In this document: in pieces, positions 57,018 to 64,000 of the stretch
How the letters are laid out: every line of letters starts with the position of its first letter
How positions within the stretch are numbered: position 1 is the first letter of the stretch
Notes under the pieces: generated by a model
The model's database searches: none
Told to the model about the DNA's origin: nothing
Seen by the model: only the letters and a program-made list of their open reading frames with translations
Program-made: the position numbers and the translations under genes
Origin: Mucilaginibacter sp. KACC 22063
Lineage (GTDB): Bacteria; Bacteroidota; Bacteroidia; Sphingobacteriales; Sphingobacteriaceae
Assembly: GCF_028736115.1 (NCBI RefSeq)
Contig: NZ_CP117877.1
Span: forward strand, 3,038,001 to 3,102,000
Direction of reading: 5' to 3'
Length of the DNA stretch: 64,000 bases

Positions 57018-58553
57018 ATGGAAAAAACATCTACGGCATACCAATTACCATTCGATAGCGATAGCGCAGTTAACCTCACGCTTATTAAAGCGGCATTAGA
57101 TTCAAGTGTATCTGGCATTATCATTACAGATAACCAGCTTCCTGATAATCCGATTATTTATTGCAACAAATCATTTGAAGTTATGACCGGTTACAACCGC
57201 AGGGATATAATTGGACATAATTGTAGGTTTTTGCAGGCAGACGACAGGGAACAGATACAAAGGCAACAAATAAGGGATGCAATAAAAAATGGCGAAAGTG
57301 TTAGTGTAGAAATAAGAAATTACCGTAAAGACGGTGAACTTTTCTGGAACGAGTTATATGTTTCGCCAATAAAATCGGCAGAAGGTAATGTAACCCACTT
57401 TGTTGGTGTACAGCATGATGTTACCCGCCGTAGAAAAGCAGAAGATGATTTACGCCAGGAAAAAGAGAGCCGTGAAAGACAAATTGTTGAGCGCACTGCC
57501 GAACTTAACGTAAGCCGCGAATACCTGGAAAGTATAGTGCAAACCGTAAGAGAGAGCCTGCTTGTACTTGACCCCGATCTGCAGGTAATTAGTGTAAATC
57601 AGCATTTTTTAAATACATTTAAAGTAGGCCGGTCTGAAACCGAGCATAAAAGCCTGTACGACCTTGGAAACGGGCAGTGGAATATACCCAGGTTAAGAGA
57701 ACTTCTTGAAAAAATATTGCCAACCAATAACCCAGTTCTTGATTTTGAGGTAGAGCATAACTTCCCTCATATTGGCAAAAAGCTAATGTTGCTTAACGCC
57801 CACCGTATTGAGCTGGAAGGCGAATATAAAGACCGCATATTATTAGCCATTGAAGATATCACTGAGCGCCGTGCCATAGAGCAGCGAAAAGATGATTTCT
57901 TATCTGTAGCCAGCCACGAGTTAAAAACCCCGCTAACTACCATAAAGGGTTACATACAGATTATGGAGCGTTTGCTTCCGCCCGAATCAAGCGATAAGCT
58001 AAAAGACATTATTAAAAAGACAGCGAAGCACGCCGATAAACTAAATAATCTGATCAAAGAGCTGTTAGAGGTTTCAAGGATACAAACCGGCAATATCACG
58101 CTGGTGCGTGAGCCATTTTACTTTGACCATATGGTAAATGAAACCATTGAAAGCTTGCAGGCAGCTTCTTCTAAACACAAAATTATTTTAAACGGTAAAA
58201 CAGGCATTATTTATAATGGCGACGAATCACAGTTAAGCCAGGTGGTAAGTAACCTGTTATCAAATGCTTTGAAATACTCGCCTGAGGCTGATCATATTGA
58301 TGTGTACCTGGCTGTTGTAAGTAACTACATCAAATTCTCGGTAACCGACTACGGGTTGGGTATAAGCCCTGCCGATCAGAAAAAGATATTCGAGCGTTTT
58401 TATCGCTCAACAGAAACTCAGAAAAACTTTCCCGGCATGGGAATCGGACTTTATATCTGCGAGCAGATCATTAAAAATCATGGCGGCAGCCTATGGGTAA
58501 ACAGTGAATATGGCAAGGGATCTACCTTCAACTTTACCTTACCCATTAACTAA
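57018..58553 (+). CDS. LOV-domain (blue-light type) sensor histidine kinase
   Basis: A 511-residue soluble kinase. Its first PAS domain (about 22-140) has the complete LOV flavin signature GHNCRFLQADD with the adduct-forming Cys69, plus NYRKDGELFWNELYVSPI and FVGVQHDVTRR. A coiled coil and a second PAS (about 170-290) follow. HisKA has SVASHELKTPLTTIKGY with His300, and the HATPase has NLLSNALKYSPEADH and GMGIGLYICEQIIK. The ATG at 57018 replaces an upstream TTG. A single-domain response regulator starts 6 bp downstream, so the pair probably forms a light-responsive two-component system. Confidence 0.92.
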   Translation: MEKTSTAYQLPFDSDSAVNLTLIKAALDSSVSGIIITDNQLPDNPIIYCNKSFEVMTGYNRRDIIGHNCRFLQADDREQIQRQQIRDAIKNGESVSVEIRNYRKDGELFWNELYVSPIKSAEGNVTHFVGVQHDVTRRRKAEDDLRQEKESRERQIVERTAELNVSREYLESIVQTVRESLLVLDPDLQVISVNQHFLNTFKVGRSETEHKSLYDLGNGQWNIPRLRELLEKILPTNNPVLDFEVEHNFPHIGKKLMLLNAHRIELEGEYKDRILLAIEDITERRAIEQRKDDFLSVASHELKTPLTTIKGYIQIMERLLPPESSDKLKDIIKKTAKHADKLNNLIKELLEVSRIQTGNITLVREPFYFDHMVNETIESLQAASSKHKIILNGKTGIIYNGDESQLSQVVSNLLSNALKYSPEADHIDVYLAVVSNYIKFSVTDYGLGISPADQKKIFERFYRSTETQKNFPGMGIGLYICEQIIKNHGGSLWVNSEYGKGSTFNFTLPIN

Positions 58554-58559
58554 ACAAAC

Positions 58560-58919
58560 ATGAAGAAAAAAATACTCATCTGTGATGATGATGAAGGCAT
58601 ATTAGAAATGCTTGAAATGGTACTTGATGGCGATGGATATGAAGTTTTAACAGTAAAAAACAGTTTGAAAATTTTTGACTGCATTAAACAGGAGCATCCT
58701 GATATGCTAATTTTAGATCTTTGGATGCCCGTATTATCCGGAGATCAGATTGCAATTAAGCTGAGATCAACACCTGATTATAAGAACCTTCCCATTATGA
58801 TTATGTCGGCAAGCCGCGATGGTGAAGAGATTGCTAAGGCAGTATCTGCAAGTTCATATCTATCAAAACCCTTTGATCTCACTGATTTTCTGGTAGAAGT
58901 TGAAAAGCTTAGCGCATAA
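58560..58919 (+). CDS. Single-domain response regulator
   Basis: A 119-residue receiver only: acidic pocket ILICDDDEG (Asp9-11), phospho-acceptor Asp53 in MLILDLWMPVLSG, Ser in IMIMSASRDG and Lys in YLSKPFDLTDF. There is no output domain, so it acts through protein contacts or a phosphorelay. The 6-bp gap after the LOV kinase makes it the likely partner. Confidence 0.95.
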   Translation: MKKKILICDDDEGILEMLEMVLDGDGYEVLTVKNSLKIFDCIKQEHPDMLILDLWMPVLSGDQIAIKLRSTPDYKNLPIMIMSASRDGEEIAKAVSASSYLSKPFDLTDFLVEVEKLSA

Positions 58920-58942
58920 ACTTTGCAACAACGGATGTATTA

Positions 58943-60946
58943 TTAATCTGCATCAGGATGATATAGTGGAAGCCTGAACCAGAACTCGCTGCCATTATTT
59001 GGCGAACTGTTTACGCCAATAGTGCCCTTATGCTGTTCTATAATCTCTTTACAGAGATATAGGCCTATGCCAAAGCCTGCTATTGATTTCATGGCATGGC
59101 TTTCTACGCGGTAATACCTGTCAAACAACTTGTCAATATCCACAGGTGCAATACCAATGCCCTCATCTTTTACGGTAACCAGAACATCCGCCCCATCAAT
59201 TACACAGGAGATGATTATGGTGCTGCCCGATGGAGAATATTTTACCGAGTTACTGATAAGATTTGTTAATACCTGCCCTATTTTGTCTTTATCTGCATTT
59301 ACAAATGCGGGGGTTTCTGCTAAAAACAATAACTCGTTTTGGGTAAATGATGTTCTGCTCTCTTCCTCTGTTTCATGCAGCAAATCAACCATGTTAAACG
59401 GTTCCCTGTCAATGTATATCTTACCCGAGTCTAACCGCGATACATTAAGAAAGCCATTAATCATCCGGGTCATTTTACTGATCTGTTTATTAGCTTTTTC
59501 AAGCACATTACCGGCAAAATCATTTTGTATTTTAGCGGCATAACCACTTAATATCTGCAGATAGCCCTGTAATGATGTAAGCGGGGTTTTTAACTCATGG
59601 CTAACCATTCCAATAAAAGCATCTTTTCGCTCTTCCTCTAAACGCTGGCGGCTAATGTCTTGTACCACTCCCGAAAATGAGACCTCGTCGTCATTAAAAC
59701 GTGAGATTTGCCCTGTTGACCTTAACCAGATCACCTTATCATCATTAAAACGCTTTTGCTGATAAATCACGTCATAAAATCCACCTCCATTTATCGCACG
59801 TTCAATTTCTTTCACAAGATATTCACGGTAATCGGGCATTACCTGGGCTATAGCCTGATCATAGGTCATGGGCTCACTGCCTTCATAACCAAAAATTTCA
59901 GCTAACACCGTATTATAAGTTAAGGCCTTGGTTTCGGGCTCAATAAACCAGGTACCTATGCGTGCCGACCGGGTAGCCATATTCAGCTGCGTATTTACCT
60001 TGTATAGCTGATCATTCAGGTTAGCGATTTCTTGCCTTGATTTAACCTGATCTGTCACTTCATAAACCAGGTTTAATACGCCGTCAATTAAGCCTTCTTT
60101 ATTTTTCCAGGGTGTAAAATTGAAAGTGAAATATCGTTCTACAGTTGGCCCGTACTCATACTCTGATAAGGGGACGAGAGAATCTGTCATGTTATAAGAA
60201 GCACCGTTATGATATACATTGTATAACATATCCTGTACAACAGTACCAACCAGTTCTGGCAAGGCTTCAAATATAGAACGGCCCTCAAGTTTACGTCCAG
60301 GCATTAACTCCTGGTACTTGGGGTTCAATATGCTATAAACAAGTTCTTCTCCTTTTAGCAAAGTTAACCCAGCCGGGGCCTGCATAATAAAACGTTGTAG
60401 AAACTCTTCATTCTCTGTGAGCTGGTCAACTAAAATTTGCAAATCGATATTGGTTTCCGAAAGCTGCTCCTGTACCTTAAACAGTTTACGGTTTGATGCA
60501 ATCAGCTCTTCTTTCAGCGCTTCTTCATGTGCAGCTTTAGACTTTAGGTTTCGTACGGCAGCCATACGCTCGGTAACGTCTATTGCCGTATTTATAATTG
60601 CATAAACGCTCCCCTCTTCATTTAAAACAGGGCGGTACTCAAAGTCAAAAAACCGTTCAACCAATATACCATCAACATCAATATTTGCTGGTGTATCTTC
60701 TGCTATGTAAAGCTCGCCGTTTTCCCAAACATGTTTAAGGATTGGGGCAAATGAGGCAAACTCCGGGGCTACATCAGTTAGGCGCTGATATAGAATTGAA
60801 ATATCTTTATGCCACAACTTTAACATCGACTCATTTACAAAGCCTATATGCAACTCCTCGCTAATGTACACAGTTGTGGCTTCTTTAGAGTGAGAAAGTA
60901 TGTCAAGCAACAATTTGTCGCTAAGACGGTGATTTGAAAATGGCAT
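58943..60946 (-). CDS. Multi-PAS sensor histidine kinase
   Basis: A 667-residue kinase with no membrane segments. Three PAS domains (about 10-130, 175-300 and 315-430) are joined by coiled coils (ELIASNRKLFKVQEQLSETN). HisKA has FIGMVSHELKTPLTSLQGYL, and the ATPase has NLISNSVKYSPSGSTI and GFGIGLYLCKEIIEQH. It is very similar in its kinase core to the GAF kinase 3 kb away, so the two may be paralogues. It converges on the response regulator gene, 24 bp apart. Confidence 0.92.
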   Translation of the reverse strand: MPFSNHRLSDKLLLDILSHSKEATTVYISEELHIGFVNESMLKLWHKDISILYQRLTDVAPEFASFAPILKHVWENGELYIAEDTPANIDVDGILVERFFDFEYRPVLNEEGSVYAIINTAIDVTERMAAVRNLKSKAAHEEALKEELIASNRKLFKVQEQLSETNIDLQILVDQLTENEEFLQRFIMQAPAGLTLLKGEELVYSILNPKYQELMPGRKLEGRSIFEALPELVGTVVQDMLYNVYHNGASYNMTDSLVPLSEYEYGPTVERYFTFNFTPWKNKEGLIDGVLNLVYEVTDQVKSRQEIANLNDQLYKVNTQLNMATRSARIGTWFIEPETKALTYNTVLAEIFGYEGSEPMTYDQAIAQVMPDYREYLVKEIERAINGGGFYDVIYQQKRFNDDKVIWLRSTGQISRFNDDEVSFSGVVQDISRQRLEEERKDAFIGMVSHELKTPLTSLQGYLQILSGYAAKIQNDFAGNVLEKANKQISKMTRMINGFLNVSRLDSGKIYIDREPFNMVDLLHETEEESRTSFTQNELLFLAETPAFVNADKDKIGQVLTNLISNSVKYSPSGSTIIISCVIDGADVLVTVKDEGIGIAPVDIDKLFDRYYRVESHAMKSIAGFGIGLYLCKEIIEQHKGTIGVNSSPNNGSEFWFRLPLYHPDAD

Positions 60947-61114
60947 AAATTACAACTGAACAGATGGATAAAATTAACTATAATTTATTTACCTGCTTAA
61001 ACAAACAGGTTGTATATGCTACTTATAAAAGGTATATGAATTGTTTTAGATAACTACTTATTTAATAGTATTATTGACAAGCGATTATCATAGCTTGATC
61101 TATTCTAAACATTA

Positions 61115-62902
61115 ATGGCAGTTTTTATACGTAAGCTTTACTTAGTATGCCTTATTATAACTTCAATTATAACTGATTTTAGCTCCGCCATGGCCCAGCC
61201 AGCCAAAAGCGCCAATTATGAAAGTAAGCTTACCGAAGCCAAAGAAAATTACAATCAGGGCAACTACCCTAAATCCCTCGAAAAAGCGCTGGAGGTTTAT
61301 CGCTTAAGCAGTCAGCATCTTGATCAGCCAACAATAGCCAATGCTGGTAACATTATAGGCTTGGTCTACCTTGCACAGGGGCAAGTAAAAACATCGCTGA
61401 AATATTTTAAGGACGCAGAAAACATTAACAGGGTTTTAAACAATACGCACGGACTTGCTGCAAACCTATTGAACATTAGCCTTGCACAGTCTCAACTCCA
61501 TATGCTTGATTCAGCAGTAGTCAATATAAAAAAATCACTTGAAATTAGTAACCGCTACAAATATCTCAATTTAATAGCTATGGGTAAAAATCACCTTGCC
61601 GATTATTACCGGGAACAAGGCCACCTTAAGGCAGCTGAAAAAGAGTTTATGTCTGTGATTAACGATAAGGCTTTTCAAAGTGACTGGGAAAATAGTTTTG
61701 CGTATACGGGCCTGGCTAAAATAAGGTACAGCCAAAAACAATATCGAGTGGCGGGGTTATTTTCAGACAAGGCATTTACCTATGCTGAAAAAACAGAAAC
61801 CAAATGGGATGCTGTACAGGCGCTGGAACTTGCACATAAAGCTTATTGGGCTATGGGCGATACCAAAAAAGCATATCAACGCCTTTTAAATTACAAAACC
61901 TATAGCGACAGCATTTTTAACTCAAAAAAAGACAATGAGATTAATAGTTTGTTTTTAAAAGAAAAATCAATTGAGAACGATAACCTGCTGAAGGAAATTC
62001 ATATATCAGCCCAAAAACGTAAAATAGATCGGCTGATAATAGCTATAATATTGGTACTAATAACACTTTTGAGCCTTATTGCTATACTTATATTTAAGCG
62101 CAGCATAAAAACAGCCAGATACAACCGTTCGCTCATGGCCATAAATAAAGCCGCCATTACTCAAAATAAACTTTTTGAACAGCAAAACAATGGGCTTAAT
62201 AAATTAAATCATCATAAAGATAAATTACTTTCTATCATTGGGCATGATTTGCGAAGCCCGTTTGCTGTTTTACAGAACACACTCGACCTTTTTAAATCAG
62301 GCGACCTGAATGCTGAAGAATTAGTGATGCTGACAAACCAATTGGCCGAGCAGCTTACATCCTCTTCGTGGATGCTCGATAGCTTGCTGGTTTGGGCGGG
62401 CAACCAACTTAATGGCTCAACTTATAACCCTGTATATATTCATTTACCCGAAAAAATAAATAAGATTATCAGCGTGCTTTCTGCACCAGCAAAAAGAAAG
62501 AACATTACAATTGAGCATTGCACAGAAGATTTGCCACAGGTATTTTGCGATGCAGATCAGGTAAGGATAATGATCCAGAACTTGCTTGCTAATGCCATTA
62601 AATTTACCGGGGAGAATGGGATAATTAAAATTGGTTACACTATATGCAATACTTATATTGATTTAACCATTAAAGACAACGGGGTTGGTATGCAGCAAGA
62701 AGAACTTGAACAACATTTATCTTTTGCTGCAAAACGCAATTCTACCTACGGCACTTTTTATGAGAAAGGCATTGGCCTGGGCTTGCAATTAGTAAAAGAG
62801 TTTGCTGCCAAAAATGATGTTGAAATATCGGGTGAAACAGCACCCGGCGTGGGCACTGCTTTCACACTTAGATTTAAAACCGAATATCCTGATACATTAT
62901 AA
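61115..62902 (+). CDS. TPR-domain membrane sensor histidine kinase
   Basis: A 595-residue kinase with a signal peptide ending SAMAQ and a periplasmic TPR array (about 30-270: NYNQGNYPKSLEKALEVYRL). One membrane segment follows (about 305-328: LIIAIILVLITLLSLIAILIF), then the kinase core HKDKLLSIIGHDLRSPFAVL and NLLANAIKFTGENGI. It ends in GIGLGLQLVKEFAAKN. This TPR-HK type is frequent in Bacteroidota and the TPRs probably sense envelope proteins or peptides. No paired regulator is adjacent. Confidence 0.92.
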   Translation: MAVFIRKLYLVCLIITSIITDFSSAMAQPAKSANYESKLTEAKENYNQGNYPKSLEKALEVYRLSSQHLDQPTIANAGNIIGLVYLAQGQVKTSLKYFKDAENINRVLNNTHGLAANLLNISLAQSQLHMLDSAVVNIKKSLEISNRYKYLNLIAMGKNHLADYYREQGHLKAAEKEFMSVINDKAFQSDWENSFAYTGLAKIRYSQKQYRVAGLFSDKAFTYAEKTETKWDAVQALELAHKAYWAMGDTKKAYQRLLNYKTYSDSIFNSKKDNEINSLFLKEKSIENDNLLKEIHISAQKRKIDRLIIAIILVLITLLSLIAILIFKRSIKTARYNRSLMAINKAAITQNKLFEQQNNGLNKLNHHKDKLLSIIGHDLRSPFAVLQNTLDLFKSGDLNAEELVMLTNQLAEQLTSSSWMLDSLLVWAGNQLNGSTYNPVYIHLPEKINKIISVLSAPAKRKNITIEHCTEDLPQVFCDADQVRIMIQNLLANAIKFTGENGIIKIGYTICNTYIDLTIKDNGVGMQQEELEQHLSFAAKRNSTYGTFYEKGIGLGLQLVKEFAAKNDVEISGETAPGVGTAFTLRFKTEYPDTL

Positions 62903-62906
62903 TTAT

Positions 62907-63458
62907 TTAATCGTTTCCATCCGCATGTTGATCTGTCCACACCAGCTTTTCGGTATCATAACCAAGCGCTTTAGCGTGTGCCAGATATCTTTGCTTAATA
63001 TAATCTGGCATGGTCTTCTCTCGCGATAAAAGCCATAAGTATTTTAAGTTATTACCGGCAATCAAGGCATACTTATAATCAGGATCAATGGCTATGACGT
63101 TATAGCCTGCATAGAACGGCCCGAAAAACGAAACCTTAAGCCTGCCTTCTGTAGGGTCGCCTACTAATTTAGCCTTGCCAATACTTTGCTTCCATTCCTG
63201 ATCTTTAGTTTTATATCCCCTGTTTTTAACGCGGATAGAACGGTCATCGTTTAAAGTATAAGTGGCCGTAACACGTTCAAGGCCCTTCTCAAATTTGAAA
63301 TCCATGCGGGCAATCTCATACCATGTACCCAGGTATTTTTGTTGATTAAACGGCGATACTGCTTTCGCACCGTGAGGAATTGAAACGCATGAGCTTAAGC
63401 TTACTGCAATTGCGGCAGCGCCGGCAAGCCCTGCCAATAAATATAATTTGTTCTTCAT
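62907..63458 (-). CDS. blc: Blc-type lipocalin lipoprotein
   Basis: A 183-residue lipocalin with a lipoprotein signal (VSLSSC, about Cys24). Family motifs are NQQKYLGTWYEIARMDFKFE, LERVTATYTL, GRLKVSFFGPFYAGYNVIAI and LWLLSRE. Blc proteins bind fatty acids or lysophospholipids at the outer membrane, often under envelope stress. It converges on the TPR kinase gene with a 4-bp gap. Confidence 0.93.
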   Translation of the reverse strand: MKNKLYLLAGLAGAAAIAVSLSSCVSIPHGAKAVSPFNQQKYLGTWYEIARMDFKFEKGLERVTATYTLNDDRSIRVKNRGYKTKDQEWKQSIGKAKLVGDPTEGRLKVSFFGPFYAGYNVIAIDPDYKYALIAGNNLKYLWLLSREKTMPDYIKQRYLAHAKALGYDTEKLVWTDQHADGND

Positions 63459-63683
63459 TATATATCTTATCCCGTGTTTTAAACAGAACTTTTAAATTAC
63501 CTGATCTACTAAACCACTGTGCAGCAAACCTGTATTAATTAAACAAACTTAATGAGGGATTGTTATGGATCAGCTCCCTATTTATCATTTATAGCGGTAG
63601 TGTATAAAAAACATTTGATGTAAAATAAATCCGCCTGCATACTTGGTTCCGTATGATAATAAACCCGCTTAGATAAGGAAATC

Positions 63684-64000
63684 ATGTCCATAGCAAACGC
63701 AAAACCTAAAGATCTGGCACTACATGTCCTTAAAAAATTAACGCACAGCAAATTATCGCTTCCTATACCATCGTTGCCTGTGTTGGAAGATCTTTTTGAA
63801 TGCGTTTTCTTTGCCAGCATGCGGACCGAAGAAAGTGATTTGATTCGGGTAACGGTTACGCTGATAGATCCCGAAAACCCCGACCCAAGGCCGCCAAAAA
63901 AAGTAGTTGACGAACGCTGGAGTGTGATACGCTTTAATACACATATCGAGTTATCGATCAAAAACCTGGTAAAATTATCCAAAGCATCAGATCCATCTAC
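63684..64000 (+). CDS. N-terminal part of an uncharacterised protein (possibly DACNV sensor-like)
   Basis: An open frame of 105 codons runs off the right edge; an AAGGAA stretch precedes the ATG. It reads PSLPVLEDLFECVFFASMRT then EESDLIRVTVTLIDPENPDP, with RPPKKVVDERWSVIRF following. The pattern recalls the DACNV sensor-domain proteins of Bacteroidota, but this is from memory and weak. The overlapping minus-strand frame is a shadow of this gene. Confidence 0.6.
   Translation, partial: MSIANAKPKDLALHVLKKLTHSKLSLPIPSLPVLEDLFECVFFASMRTEESDLIRVTVTLIDPENPDPRPPKKVVDERWSVIRFNTHIELSIKNLVKLSKASDPS

Noticed and set aside
63578..63982. A minus-strand 134-codon frame at the right edge
   Set aside because: The plus-strand frame from 63684 has protein-like composition and a plausible ribosome-binding site; the minus frame is its shadow.

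Overview
The window looks like chromosome of a Bacteroidota member of the Sphingobacteriaceae, probably close to Mucilaginibacter or Pedobacter. Evidence: type IX secretion parts (a PorV-type barrel and a C-terminal sorting domain protein), duplicated-FtsX permeases, FadL/OmpP1 beside a lipoprotein SGNH hydrolase, a GH76 mannanase, DUF2306, TAnnTTTG-type -7 boxes and few Shine-Dalgarno sequences. The genus is inferred from gene content only.

1-4.6 kb: the end of an FtsX-type permease, then a lipid-uptake pair (lipoprotein SGNH hydrolase, FadL porin) and an AraC regulator. 4.85-16.4 kb: a ten-gene plus-strand fatty-acid oxidation locus: etfB, etfA, hotdog thioesterase, acyl-CoA-binding protein, fadN-fadA-fadE in the Bacillus order, acyl-CoA ligase, an ECI1-like enoyl-CoA isomerase and a DECR1-like 2,4-dienoyl-CoA reductase. 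The last two would allow unsaturated fatty acids to be oxidised.

16.4-31.1 kb: ordinary accessory genes: cupin, zinc alcohol dehydrogenase, tRNA-Lys(CUU), membrane AraC regulator, DUF2306, an unknown membrane protein with a possible frameshifted tail, glycosyltransferase, pirin, SGNH hydrolase plus GH76, LuxR regulator, DUF1349 and a second FtsX permease.

31.2-53.4 kb is the most unusual part. It holds an isolated contractile tail-sheath gene beside a membrane lipoprotein and a GH108 lysozyme. An Asp/Asn hydroxylase overlaps an HExxH protein, followed by a T9SS cargo and a 1009-residue secreted collagen-like protein with about 587 uninterrupted Gly-X-Y residues. A six-gene minus-strand operon follows: PKHD 2OG-oxygenase, cytoplasmic substrate-binding-like protein, formyltransferase and three tandem tail-collar proteins. 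Then come glycosyltransferases, including a DPM1-like/DUF2304/TMTC-like glycosylation set, PorV, a carbamoyltransferase, a methyltransferase and a PhyH dioxygenase. No phage capsid, terminase, tail tube or baseplate genes are present, so this is not a prophage. I infer a cell-surface protein or glycan assembly and modification locus that I cannot match to a described system.

53.5-63 kb is a signalling cluster: four histidine kinases, one of them a LOV (blue-light type) kinase followed by a single-domain response regulator, plus a YcxB-like protein and a small zinc ribbon. The window ends with a Blc-type lipocalin and the start of another gene.
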